A DNA stretch of 64,000 nt from CAIWMF01 sp964402065 (GTDB lineage: Bacteria > Verrucomicrobiota > Verrucomicrobiia > Chthoniobacterales > UBA6821), in NCBI GenBank assembly GCA_964402065.1, contig CAYOAN010000001.1, forward strand, positions 310,001 to 374,000, read 5' to 3'. Positions 1-8,145 of the stretch are shown here, piece by piece. The position numbers and the translations under genes were made by a program. Numbering within the stretch: the first letter of the stretch is position 1; each line of letters starts with the position of its first letter. Under the pieces are notes generated by a model. That model did no database searches. It saw only the letters and a program-made list of their open reading frames with translations, and was not told where the DNA came from.

Positions 1-1027
1 GTCGGTGCGATGGTCTTTGACCATTTGGTAGGGCTGAAAAACATAGGAACGAATTTGACTTCCCCAAGCGATTTCTCCTTTTTCACCATATTGACGATCA
101 AGTTCTGCTCGTTTTTTGTCAGCTTCGATCTGATAAATTTTTGACTTCAGCATTTTTAAAGCCAAGACGCGATTTTTGAGCTGGCTTCGTTCAGCCTGGC
201 AGGCGACAACGACGCCTGTTGGGACGTGCGTCATTCGAACGGCTGTTTCTACTTTGTTAACGTTTTGTCCTCCTTTGCCTCCTGCGCGATAGGTATCAAC
301 TTGAATGTCTTTTTCATCAATTTCAATGGGGGCATCTTCAATATCAGGGACAACATCAACGCTCGCAAAAGAAGTGTGGCGCCGCTTGGCAGAGTCAAAT
401 GGAGAAATACGCACTAAGCGATGGACGCCTCGCTCGGTTTGAAGATAGCCGAAGGCATATTCCCCTTTAACGAGGAGGGTGATTGATTTAATGCCAGCTT
501 CTTCGCCTTGTTGAATGTCGATGATGCTTGAAGTAAAGTTGGAGCGTTCAATCCAGCGTTGATACATACGCAAGAGCATGTCAGCCCAATCACAGGATTC
601 GGTGCCGCCAGCTCCGGCATGAATGGTTAAAAAGGCATCTGATTTATCAAATTCTCCGCTGAGCAATTGACGAATTTCAAATTTTTCTAAGTCAGAAGCG
701 AGGGCTTGAAACTCAGTTGTAACTTCTTGAAGGGCTACTGATTTTTGTTCGGGAGAGGTTTCTTCTTCAACCATCAATTCAAGAATCGACAGGTCGCTGA
801 GGCGTTGTTCCAATGCGGTTAAAGGACCTAAGATGGCTTTTAATTCCGAAACACGTTCAACATCTTTTTGGGCGCTTTCGCGATGGTCCCAAAAAGTGGG
901 TTCGCTCATCCGTGTTTCAATTGCAGTAAGTTCTATGATGAGAGCGGGAGAGTCAAAGAAACCTCCGCAGGGCGCCAAGGCGCTCCGTTAATGCGGAGGT
1001 ATCAATCGTTATTAAATTGGTAGTCAT
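1..1027 (-). CDS. prfB: Peptide chain release factor 2 (RF2), 3' end cut by window edge, programmed +1 frameshift
   Basis: RF2 recognises UGA/UAA stop codons and triggers peptide release on the ribosome. Near the window edge the minus strand reads RSYVFQPYQMVKDHRT, the typical conserved C-terminal region, so only the last few dozen residues lie outside. The zero frame starts at ATG 1027-1025 (MTTNLITIDTSALTER), runs 24 codons and hits TGA at 955-953. Decoding CTT TGA C with a +1 slip continues into DSPALIIELTAIETRMSEPTFWD, the usual start of the main domain. This is the classic RF2 autoregulatory arrangement, in which low RF2 favours the frameshift. No clear ribosome site is seen before the ATG. 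The neighbour ftsB is on the same strand upstream. The protein is incomplete only because of the window. Confidence 0.95.
952..999 (-). promoter_or_regulatory. RF2 programmed frameshift site with overlapping hairpin
   Basis: On the coding strand CGGAGG (967-962) precedes TTT CTT TGA C (961-952). This is an internal Shine-Dalgarno-like hexamer, the slippery CTT codon and the in-frame UGA, matching the known RF2 recoding signal. In addition, 992-999 and 962-969 are perfect 8-base inverted repeats (CCTCCGCA / TGCGGAGG), with a second GC-rich inner stem (972-976 with 979-983). If this folds in mRNA it would bury the internal SD. The recoding site is established biology. The SD-sequestering hairpin is an inference from the sequence. 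Confidence 0.85.
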
Positions 1028-1055
1028 AGTTGAAAAGCTAATCGTATTTCGTGAT

Positions 1056-1151
1056 GAAGCTTAGTTGAAGTTTAAAGTTTTAACTTTTGCTGCAACCAAA
1101 AAACAATTTTTAGGAAAAAATGTACTGCAACTTAAACTGTTAACTTCAACT
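1056..1151. repeat. Facing heptad-like repeats forming an inverted pair between ftsB and prfB
   Basis: The spacer between the ftsB-like stop and prfB holds two degenerate seven-base arrays in opposite orientation. The arm near 1064-1085 (gttgaag, tttaaag and similar units) is partly complementary to the arm near 1127-1151 (units like cttaaac, tgttaac, ttcaact). Together they could fold into a long imperfect hairpin, possibly a weak terminator or mRNA processing site. The units resemble the heptads found against start codons elsewhere in the window, but here they are about 40 bases or more from the prfB ATG. Confidence 0.45.
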
Positions 1152-1165
1152 TGTAGTAAAACGGC

Positions 1166-1471
1166 TTATTGTCGATTTACTGTATTCCGTGAAGGGCCAA
1201 GTCGAAAGATCGTTTCATTTGGTTTCATTAAATCGAGACGATCTCGTGCGATAAGCTCTAAATATTCTTTGTCATGTTGTAATAAGTAAAGCTCGCGTTC
1301 GCGATGAGTGGCTTGACTGTTAAGTTGTTCTAGCTCGTGATGCTCGTGTTGCAATGTTTGACGCATGCGAGAAAGTTTTTTCCATTCTGGATAAAAGGTC
1401 ATCAAGGCTAATGCGATCGTTCCGCAAATGATCAACAAGATCAAAAAACGATTGAGCAGTGCGAGATTCAC
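1166..1471 (-). CDS. ftsB: FtsB/DivIC-like septum formation initiator
   Basis: A small bitopic membrane protein of 101 residues. It has a short cytoplasmic N-terminus, one hydrophobic segment at about residues 7-26 (FLILLIICGTIALALM), then a coiled coil rich in Leu, Glu, Gln and His (about 32-75), ending with the family-typical pattern EYLELIARDRLDLMKPNE. Proteins of this family form a complex with FtsL and FtsQ that activates septal wall synthesis by FtsW/FtsI. The gene directly follows eno, a common position for ftsB/divIC. The start is GTG at 1471, without an evident Shine-Dalgarno sequence. The partner genes ftsL and ftsQ are in the dcw cluster further along. Confidence 0.8.
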   Translation of the reverse strand: MNLALLNRFLILLIICGTIALALMTFYPEWKKLSRMRQTLQHEHHELEQLNSQATHRERELYLLQHDKEYLELIARDRLDLMKPNETIFRLGPSRNTVNRQ

Positions 1472-1513
1472 AGGAATGGAAAGAGCAAAAGAGGCAGAAA
1501 CAATGAATCCTAT

Positions 1514-2791
1514 TTAGAATTTTCCTCCATACACTGCGTCTTCACCAAGTTCTTCTTCAATGCGGAGAAGCTGATTATATTTGGCTACGCGGTCAGTACG
1601 ACAGAGTGAACCAGTTTTAATTTGACCAGCGTTAGTTGCAACAGCGATATCAGCGATGGTGGTGTCTTCTGTTTCCCCAGAGCGATGACTGATGACTGAA
1701 GTGTAATGATGTTCTTTTGCGAGCTCGATGGCGTCAAGGGTTTCAGTGAGAGAACCAATTTGGTTCACCTTGATGAGAATCGAATTAGCGACACCTTGTT
1801 CAATGCCTTTTTTCAGGAATTCGACATTTGTAACAAATAGATCGTCGCCTACAATTTGAACTTTGTCTCCTAAGGCGTCTGTCATGAGTTTCCATGTAGC
1901 CCAATCGTTTTCTGCGCATCCATCTTCAATCGAGACAATCGGATAATTTGCACAAAGTTTTTTGTAATAGTCGACAAGTTCTCCTCCAGTACGGTGAGAA
2001 CCATCTGATTTTTTAAAATGATAAAGGCTTTTCTCTGCGTCATAAAATTCACTAGAAGCGGCGTCAATTGCGATGCAGACTTGAGTTCCCAGTTTGTAGC
2101 CAGCTTTTTCAACGGCTAGTGAGATCGAATCAAGAGCATCTTCAGCAGAGGAAAGTTTTGGGGCGAAACCACCTTCGTCTCCAATGGCTGTAGAGAGGCC
2201 GCGTTTGTGAAGGACGTCTTTAAGCGCGTGGAAAATTTCTGCGCCGCAACGAAGAGCTTCAGAAAAAGTTGGTAGCCCTTTTGGCATGATCATGAATTCT
2301 TGGAAGTCAATGGGTGCATCAGAATGAGCTCCGCCATTTAAGATATTCATCATCGGTACAGGAAGAACTTTTGCATTAGGTCCACCTAAGTAGCGATAGA
2401 GCGGTAATCCAAGCTGGTTTGCAGTTGCATGAGCGGCAGCGAGGGAGACAGCAAGAATTGCGTTGGCCCCCAATGTTTTTTTGGTAGCAGTGCCATCGAG
2501 TTGGAGCATCGTCCTGTCGAGGGTGACTTGTTCCAGTGCATTCATGCCAACAATTTCTTGAGCAATAAGAGTGTTAACATTGGTAACCGCTTTGCTGACG
2601 CCTTTGCCAAGATAACGGCTCTTAATGCCATCCCGTAATTCAACGGCCTCGTGCTCACCTGTGCTCGCGCCGCTAGGAACAGCAGCCCTTCCACAAGCAC
2701 CTCCTGAAAGAAAGACATCAGCTTCAAGAGTAGGATTGCCGCGAGAGTCTAAAATTTCGCGGGCGTGAATGGAGGTAATGATGGTATCCAT
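1514..2791 (-). CDS. eno: Enolase
   Basis: Interconverts 2-phosphoglycerate and phosphoenolpyruvate in glycolysis and gluconeogenesis. At 425 residues it has normal family length. Clear landmarks are the N-terminal ARE(I)LDSRGNPTLEADV, the NILNGGAHSDAPIDFQEFMI loop, ESIEDG-type VSIEDGCAEND, the metal-binding VGDDLFVTN, the catalytic lysine region ILIKVNQIGSLTET and the signature SHRSGETEDTTIADIAV. All expected catalytic positions seem present. The start is ATG 2791, preceded not by a Shine-Dalgarno sequence but by five seven-base units ending two bases before the ATG. The ftsB-like gene follows 42 bases downstream and may be co-transcribed. Confidence 0.97.
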   Translation of the reverse strand: MDTIITSIHAREILDSRGNPTLEADVFLSGGACGRAAVPSGASTGEHEAVELRDGIKSRYLGKGVSKAVTNVNTLIAQEIVGMNALEQVTLDRTMLQLDGTATKKTLGANAILAVSLAAAHATANQLGLPLYRYLGGPNAKVLPVPMMNILNGGAHSDAPIDFQEFMIMPKGLPTFSEALRCGAEIFHALKDVLHKRGLSTAIGDEGGFAPKLSSAEDALDSISLAVEKAGYKLGTQVCIAIDAASSEFYDAEKSLYHFKKSDGSHRTGGELVDYYKKLCANYPIVSIEDGCAENDWATWKLMTDALGDKVQIVGDDLFVTNVEFLKKGIEQGVANSILIKVNQIGSLTETLDAIELAKEHHYTSVISHRSGETEDTTIADIAVATNAGQIKTGSLCRTDRVAKYNQLLRIEEELGEDAVYGGKF

Positions 2792-2828
2792 AAAAAGTAA
2801 TGAGTAATGAGTTGAGGGTAAGGGGTAA
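2792..2828 (-). repeat. Heptad repeat leader before eno
   Basis: On the coding strand five consecutive seven-base units precede the eno ATG: TTACCCC, TTACCCT, CAACTCA, TTACTCA and TTACTTT, then TT and the ATG. They belong to the same type as the rplI leader (TTTACTC, GTTACTC units). No purine-rich ribosome site lies in the usual window. Confidence 0.75.
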
Positions 2829-2955
2829 AAATCAGTGTCTGCGGCAAAGCAAAAAAGAAAATATCACAACATGGACATTTTACCAAAAATTATTTGGCGT
2901 TAGTTTGCATGCTGCTTGCCGCTTGTGACGTGTTGCTACTTGCCTGTCGCCGATG

Positions 2956-4806
2956 TCACTGAATGAAGTCTGTAAAGGCTTCAATTTTTTCAATCACCAT
3001 CGTTCGATCTCCCTGTTCGCTTGGGAGACTGACTTTTTCTCCACAGGCATGTCCTAAGAGCGCTTGGCCGATAGCGGCTTGATAAGAAATCCAATGTTTT
3101 TCAGGAGCGCCATCCCAGGCACCTAAGACGGAATAAGTTTCTTGGTTTCCCTGAGCATCTTTAAGCGTAACAACGGTTCCAATTGAGACGGCGGAGGTTT
3201 CGGGGTTTTCAAAATTGGTTCCTCGCGCATGATTCAGCATTTGTTCTAATTCTGCTTTTTGACGAAGAAGAACACGTTGTTGCTCCTTGGCTGATTTAAA
3301 CTCAAAGTTTTCTCGAAGGTCACCATAGGAGCGAGCAATCGAAATGTCTTTGGTGTTTTGAGGAATCAGCTTAGTGACGAGATGTTCGTATTCGTTTTTA
3401 CGACGCTCTAAGCTTGCCCAAGAAACAATCAGGGTCTCTTCACGGGCAGCAGGGTTTGCTTGAGGAGCATCCTCCATCACAGCTGTTTCCAATTCAGGAT
3501 GGACTTTTAAAATTCTAGCAAGAAGCGATCGGCGATCGAGGTCATTAAAAACAGGAGAAGCATTAATCTTCCGAAGCGCATGGCGAGCTGTTTCAAGGTC
3601 GCTGGTTTGAAATAAATCAGCAACGAGTTGCCGATCTTCAAATAACAATTCTTGGAGGCGAGCGCCTCGTTTTGTTTCGCTATGAAGATCGCGTTCCAGT
3701 GCCGAGAGAATGGCTGAGAAAAGTTCTGGAGTAATAAGCTCTGGAAATGCCTTTTTGCGTTCATCACAAAGCCATTTTAAAAAGTCAGAACTAATGGAAC
3801 GTTCGCTGATCGCGCGTTTGGTGAGTGCTAAAAAATCTTCACGAGCATGCTGGTTTTCGAAAAGATAAAAAATTTCTCCGATCAAACGAGGTTCTGCATG
3901 GCGTAGTAATTGTTGAGCGTGACTCTGCCAACGTTCTTCAAAAGAGGCTGGGAAAGCTGTTAAAACGCGGCGATACTTGACAACTGGAAGTTCTTCAAAA
4001 GTTTCTACTAACTTGCCTGAGGTATCTTTCAAGAGTGTTGCTATCGAGAAAGTGGACTCTTTTTCAAGTAAAGTAGGGTGATGTTTTGTTAATTCATCAC
4101 GGGCTAAGAGAAGCTCAATTGCTTTGGGAGCATGCATTCGACCGCTCCGCTTGGCAGCTTCTTCAACTTCAGAAGTTAGTTGATGTAAGAGATCAGCACT
4201 TTCTTTAAATGCTTCAGCTAATTTTAAAAGAGCATCAAGAATAAGAACTTGTTCTTTAGGGTGGCGTGCTGTGCGAAACTGCTCTATGAGCTGTTCGTGA
4301 GGGGATGCGCTTGATTCGCGAAGTTCAAACGGGGCAGTTTTTTTAGTAGGAATTACAAAGTGACCATCCGCTTTCATTTTTTTCTTAGCTCCCTCAAACC
4401 ACTTTTTAAAATCAGCTGCAGAAAAGATCTCAGGAACAAGATCGGCAGCAATTTCATCAGAGGTGGCCTTTCCTTCGTGGCCTTGGAGTAGAGAACGCAT
4501 CAAGGAAATAGGGGTTTCCTGAGCTTCTTGACGCACAGAAGTTGGATCAGCTGCAATACGAGCTAAAATGTGATCGTTGGGAATAAACTCCAAACTTTCC
4601 GCTGCAAACTGCAGTTGCATTGGATGATTCTTTTTTGTTTTAAAATTAATTAAGATTTGGTCGGTGAGTAAACGCCATTCTCCGATTTGACCAAATCCCC
4701 AGCTGCGATGCTTGCAATAAGCGTCAGGGGTGAGGTGGGAAAGTTTTTCAGCGGTTTCAGGAGAGATTTTGCCAGCTTCAAGGCATTGCTTAAGTTCGTC
4801 GATCAT
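2956..4806 (-). CDS. greA: Long GreA/GreB-type transcription elongation factor
   Basis: The C-terminal ~150 residues are recognisably GreA/GreB. A coiled-coil stretch (EYEHLVTKLIPQNTKDISIARSYGDL, then ENFEFKSAKEQQ) is followed by the FKBP-like GreA C-domain (SIGTVVTLKDAQGN, WISYQAAIGQALLGHACGEKV). Such factors stimulate transcript cleavage by backtracked RNA polymerase through the secondary channel. The preceding ~460 residues are an alpha-helical, Lys/Glu-rich extension, far longer than the ~158-residue E. coli GreA. Long forms like this are known from Chlamydiae and Verrucomicrobia. I prefer ATG 4806 (MIDELKQCLE, 616 aa) over a TTG 42 bases upstream. The role of the extension is unknown to me. 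Confidence 0.85.
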   Translation of the reverse strand: MIDELKQCLEAGKISPETAEKLSHLTPDAYCKHRSWGFGQIGEWRLLTDQILINFKTKKNHPMQLQFAAESLEFIPNDHILARIAADPTSVRQEAQETPISLMRSLLQGHEGKATSDEIAADLVPEIFSAADFKKWFEGAKKKMKADGHFVIPTKKTAPFELRESSASPHEQLIEQFRTARHPKEQVLILDALLKLAEAFKESADLLHQLTSEVEEAAKRSGRMHAPKAIELLLARDELTKHHPTLLEKESTFSIATLLKDTSGKLVETFEELPVVKYRRVLTAFPASFEERWQSHAQQLLRHAEPRLIGEIFYLFENQHAREDFLALTKRAISERSISSDFLKWLCDERKKAFPELITPELFSAILSALERDLHSETKRGARLQELLFEDRQLVADLFQTSDLETARHALRKINASPVFNDLDRRSLLARILKVHPELETAVMEDAPQANPAAREETLIVSWASLERRKNEYEHLVTKLIPQNTKDISIARSYGDLRENFEFKSAKEQQRVLLRQKAELEQMLNHARGTNFENPETSAVSIGTVVTLKDAQGNQETYSVLGAWDGAPEKHWISYQAAIGQALLGHACGEKVSLPSEQGDRTMVIEKIEAFTDFIQ

Positions 4807-4857
4807 AAGGCCGAGAGTAGCTGGTCCTGCCCTGTGAGTAAAGCGCAACGAAGCGTT

Positions 4858-5805
4858 CTACAAAGATTCAAGAAGCTGCAGTGCTTTTTTCATCGCAAGA
4901 AATCCAAAATGGCCTTGCGGTACTTCATGGTAAGAAGAGCCTTGCCATTTAGTAGTCAGTTGCTGGAGGTAGCATGGCGGAGAAATCGCATCATAAGTCC
5001 CTCCAATGATGGCAATCGATGATGAGGACAAATATGGTTTTCCATGAAGAGGTGAGGTGAGGTGGGCGTGCCGTTCGAGATGAGATTCTGTAATCCCACG
5101 TTTTTTAAGGAGCCGCCCAATGATAAAAGCAATAGGGCTGCGGAAAGTCGCGTGGGCAGTGTTAACAACTGGTTGGAGCAAGAAGGCTGCGTCAATCGGT
5201 TCTACCGAAAGCGAAAGACCAGCCACCCAGCCACCATAGCTTGTTCCGAGCACCGCAATTTTTTTAGAACCATGGCTTCGAGCCCAACGAATTAGTTGCC
5301 GTGTTTCTTTAACTGATTGGCGAATGGTTTCTCCGTTGCGCACAAGATCAGCGGTGACTGCTAATGAGCCTGCATGATTTTTTTGAGGTGCTCTTGAATA
5401 ATGGAAAGGGAGGTGGGGAAAAAGAACATTCCAGCCTTGTGCGTTGAGGCGAGCTGCAATGTTACGATAGCCCTGATCTCCTGTTGACATCAGGGCGTGG
5501 AGGAGGATTAAAGTTTTTGAAGGAGCGCTTTTTTGAGTGCTTGGAAAAAAAAGAGCATGGGCATAATGGTTCTCAACGTGGCTTGATGGCAAGGGAGTTT
5601 TCCAGGTGAGGATGTTTTCTGAGAACGACATTTCTTCCATTGGCCCTACCTCAAAAAATTGATCGCGACTAAGAGAGGTCGATGTTTCAAGGTAGGCCTC
5701 AATTAAATCTTTCGTCGTGACGTGATGACGTAGCTTCCATTGAAGCCCATTCATCATGAGGCAGAGGATGCTGTCCATAGCATTATACTTTAGTCGAGCA
5801 ATCAT
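4858..5805 (-). CDS. Alpha/beta hydrolase family protein
   Basis: A 315-residue protein with a serine-hydrolase layout: an oxyanion-type LILLHALMSTGDQGY near residue 100, nucleophile elbow GTSYGGW at about 190-196, a candidate acid in GGTYDAISPP, and a C-terminal histidine in PQGHFGF. These four elements fit the alpha/beta hydrolase fold, with Ser-Asp-His as the likely triad. The substrate cannot be deduced; a lipid or ester is plausible because its ATG overlaps the plsC stop (ATGA), implying translational coupling with an acyltransferase. No signal peptide is evident, so it is probably cytoplasmic. Its stop lies close to the greA start. Confidence 0.75.
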   Translation of the reverse strand: MIARLKYNAMDSILCLMMNGLQWKLRHHVTTKDLIEAYLETSTSLSRDQFFEVGPMEEMSFSENILTWKTPLPSSHVENHYAHALFFPSTQKSAPSKTLILLHALMSTGDQGYRNIAARLNAQGWNVLFPHLPFHYSRAPQKNHAGSLAVTADLVRNGETIRQSVKETRQLIRWARSHGSKKIAVLGTSYGGWVAGLSLSVEPIDAAFLLQPVVNTAHATFRSPIAFIIGRLLKKRGITESHLERHAHLTSPLHGKPYLSSSSIAIIGGTYDAISPPCYLQQLTTKWQGSSYHEVPQGHFGFLAMKKALQLLESL

Positions 5806-6503
5806 GGTCTTTGGTTTCTTTCTTGGGCTGTCATTGGCAAATCATTATGACAAAGTTGAAATCGATCACAAAGCTCTTGCTGTAATTTTGGAAAAGCAAC
5901 AGCTAGTTCTTTTTGGAAGCAATGAAACGCATCTTTGTTTTGTTGTTCAAACAGTGGGGGAGGTATGATTGCTTTTCCAATAATAATCCAAAGTGAGGAG
6001 CGCTGAAGCCACCTCTTTTTAACATAAAGCCGATCTGTGCCAAGGATGACGGATGGAATAACTGGTGTTTGAGTCGTGTAACTAAGGCTTGCAAGGCCTG
6101 GTTTCATTGGTGCTTGTTCAAGAATGGAAGACCGTCCAGAGCGAATGCCCCCTTCTGGAAAAATTCCTAAAACTTTTCCTTCAAAAAGCGTAGTGCGCAT
6201 TGTGTTAAAAGCAGTTCGATTGCTCCCCGATTTTTTGCCAGAGCGATTAATTGGAATAACATCAAGCCATGAAAAAAAACGTGCAGCCCAGCGATGAGTA
6301 AGCAATTCTTCCATAGCAACCCAATTAAGCTGGCGTGGAAAAAAAGCACTCAACAGTGCTGGGTCAAAATGGCTGATATGATTGCTGGCAACAATCAGAG
6401 CCGCTTTTTTTGGGGGCTGTTCTAAAAAAACAACATGAACACGACAAAAAAGTTGAAAGAAAAGGCGAGCGAGAGATCTACACAAAAAGTAGAAGGCTTT
6501 CAT
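5802..6503 (-). CDS. plsC: 1-acyl-sn-glycerol-3-phosphate acyltransferase (PlsC-like)
   Basis: Transfers an acyl chain to lysophosphatidic acid at the membrane, giving phosphatidic acid for phospholipid synthesis. Of 233 residues, the N-terminal ~25 are hydrophobic and can dock at the membrane. Motif I SNHISHFDP (the H-x4-D catalytic pair), the region LDVIPINRSG and motif III FPEGGIRSGR are all intact, followed by the motif-IV-like TPVIPSVILG. The start is ATG 6503. Its upstream region is occupied by remnants of small repeat elements. The gene is coupled by ATGA to the downstream hydrolase. Family membership is secure, but the exact acyl acceptor is inferred. Confidence 0.88.
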   Translation of the reverse strand: MKAFYFLCRSLARLFFQLFCRVHVVFLEQPPKKAALIVASNHISHFDPALLSAFFPRQLNWVAMEELLTHRWAARFFSWLDVIPINRSGKKSGSNRTAFNTMRTTLFEGKVLGIFPEGGIRSGRSSILEQAPMKPGLASLSYTTQTPVIPSVILGTDRLYVKKRWLQRSSLWIIIGKAIIPPPLFEQQNKDAFHCFQKELAVAFPKLQQELCDRFQLCHNDLPMTAQERNQRP

Positions 6504-6510
6504 TGATCAA

Positions 6511-6719
6511 GATAACGTAAGATCTGAGAATGCAGCCTTAGAGCATGTTAAAAAATTCTATAGCCGCGTATTGCGGCGTCACTCCGGTGATTGAAGTCTC
6601 GAGTATGAGATATACACTGCGTTTCTGTGCTCCTCGTTCCTGGTCCTACATCGGCTATAATATTTTTTAAAATGCTCTAAGGAGAAAGTACAAGTGGCCT
6701 TATTGATTTAATACGCTAT
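6511..6719 (-). repeat. Remnant of MITE-like family A, split by a family B element
   Basis: Bases 6511-6538 (GATAACGTAAGATCTGAG and following) match, in reverse, the inside of the complete family A element at 12273-12458. Bases 6680-6719, ending ATTTAATACGCTAT, match its terminus. Between the two flanks lies a complete family B element (6541-6677). The 5' part of the copy is missing, and plsC begins immediately beside it. The match is imperfect, with internal deletions, so this is an old copy. Confidence 0.55.
6541..6677. mobile_element. MITE-like element, family B, copy 1
   Basis: A 137-bp non-coding element with imperfect terminal inverted repeats. The left end is GAGCATGTTAAAAAATTCTA; the right end read in reverse is GAGCATTTTAAAAAATATTA. 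It is flanked on both sides by TA (6539-6540 and 6678-6679), the target duplication expected for Tc1/mariner-IS630-type elements. Two further copies are at 45627-45762 and 60751-60887. All share an inner stretch around CGTATTGCGGCGTCACTC and TCCTCGTTC. No transposase gene of this kind is in the window. Confidence 0.75.
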
Positions 6720-6956
6720 GAAGTCGCAGCCGATTCTTGGAGTGCCACGCTGATGATCAGTTGTTTTGTCTGTTTCGATTGTCTTGCGCCTTTGGAGGGC
6801 CTGATAGTAGGCCGTTCCAAGGTCATTCCGGCTGCGAGTATCAAAATAGACGCTTAGTCTGCACGACTTGTTCCTATCACTACGTCGGCAACGGCTCTAT
6901 TGTCAATTACGCTAGAATCAAAGCCCTCAGTTTTTGACTTTTGGGCTGTTAGATTT
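6720..6956. other. Intergenic region with repeat-like remnants and a hairpin near the ald end
   Basis: No convincing gene. A stretch near 6868-6895 (ACTTGTTCCTATCACTACGTC) is weakly similar to the family C repeat at 12149 and 39720. Just past the ald stop, AGCCC and GGGCT arms (about 6923-6948) can pair as a hairpin, possibly stabilising the ald transcript end. It lacks a proper T-run on the coding strand, so calling it a terminator would be weak. Confidence 0.35.
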
Positions 6957-8069
6957 TTAGTTGAAGAATGTAGGTGCTGTGTAAGCTAACTGATGAGCAT
7001 CAGCAACAGCTTTATAGGTGATCTTTCCTTCACAAACATTCAATCCGTTAAGGAGGTGCTCGTCATCAAGCAACGCTTTTTTCCAGCCTTTATTGGCAAG
7101 AGCTAGCGTAAAGGGAAGGGTGGCATTATTCAGCGCAAAGGTTGAAGTGCGTGCAACTCCACCTGGCATGTTAGCAACGCAATACATGATGACTCCATCA
7201 ATAGTAAATGTTGGGTTAGCATGTGTTGTTGGTTTTGCTCCCTCGACGCAGCCACCTTGATCAATGGCAACATCAACAATGACGGAGCCTTTTTTCATTT
7301 TTGAGATCATTTCGCGGGTGACAAGGCGTGGTGCGGCTCCTCCTGGGATGAGGACAGCGCCAATAACAAGGTCTGCTTCTGTGATGTGTTCCTCGATGGT
7401 ATCAATGGTCGAGTAAATCGTGTGAAGAGACGGTCCAAATTGAAGATCAAGTTCTTTGAGTCGATCGAGTGATCTATCAATAACTGTCACGCTAGCCTCT
7501 AAGCCCATGGCCATGCGAGCCGCATTAGTGCCAACAACACCGCCACCCAAGATCAAAACACGAGCGGCAGAAACACCAGGGACTCCTCCTAATAACATTC
7601 CGCGGCCACCCTGTGCTTTTTCTAAGCAGTGTGCTCCAGCTTGAATGGACATACGTCCTGCTACTTCGCTCATTGGAGCTAAGAGAGGAAGGCCGCCACG
7701 ACGATCAGTAACAGTCTCGTAAGCAATCGCAACACAGCCTGATTTTACCAATGCTTCTGTTTGCTCAAGATCTGGAGCTAAGTGAAGATAGGTGAAAAGT
7801 ATTTGTTCAGGACGCAGCATAGCGCACTCATTAGGCTGAGGCTCCTTGACTTTGACAATCATTTCAGCCTTAGCAAAAATCTCTTCCGCTGTTGGGATAA
7901 TTTCAGCGCCTGCTTTGATGTAAGCTGCGTCATCAAGTCCAATGCCAAGCCCTGCGTTTTTTTCAACAAGAATTTTGTGTCCATGATGAGCTAGTTCTCG
8001 GACGGAGCTAGTAGTGAGACCAACGCGATATTCGTGATTTTTGATTTCTTTAGGAACGCCGATAATCAT
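6957..8069 (-). CDS. ald: Alanine dehydrogenase
   Basis: Catalyses reversible NAD-dependent oxidative deamination of L-alanine to pyruvate and ammonia in the cytoplasm. The 370 residues are full family length. The N-terminal MIIGVPKEIKNHEYRVGLT, the ferredoxin-like KVKEPQPNE segment with the conserved Lys, and the NAD-binding Rossmann motif VLILGGGVVGTNAARMA (about 170-186) are all present, as are IDQGGC and the C-terminal NMPGGVARTSTFALNNATLP signature. In an organism with this large a wall cluster it may link alanine supply to central carbon. It is transcribed alone, with a hairpin after the stop. Its leader contains a duplicated AAATTTTAAACA. Confidence 0.95.
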   Translation of the reverse strand: MIIGVPKEIKNHEYRVGLTTSSVRELAHHGHKILVEKNAGLGIGLDDAAYIKAGAEIIPTAEEIFAKAEMIVKVKEPQPNECAMLRPEQILFTYLHLAPDLEQTEALVKSGCVAIAYETVTDRRGGLPLLAPMSEVAGRMSIQAGAHCLEKAQGGRGMLLGGVPGVSAARVLILGGGVVGTNAARMAMGLEASVTVIDRSLDRLKELDLQFGPSLHTIYSTIDTIEEHITEADLVIGAVLIPGGAAPRLVTREMISKMKKGSVIVDVAIDQGGCVEGAKPTTHANPTFTIDGVIMYCVANMPGGVARTSTFALNNATLPFTLALANKGWKKALLDDEHLLNGLNVCEGKITYKAVADAHQLAYTAPTFFN

Positions 8070-8145
8070 GGTGTTTAAAATTTAGAAGATTGGTTGTTTA
8101 AAATTTGGGGAAAGTGTAGGGGTTTTTTTTCAAGAAGCGAGCATT

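Noticed and set aside
6737..6937. 66-residue plus-strand frame with several cysteines
   Set aside because: It has no family resemblance and no ribosome site, and it lies in a spacer full of repeat remnants.
6923..6948. Rho-independent terminator after ald
   Set aside because: The hairpin exists, but it is weak and not followed by a T-run on the coding strand.
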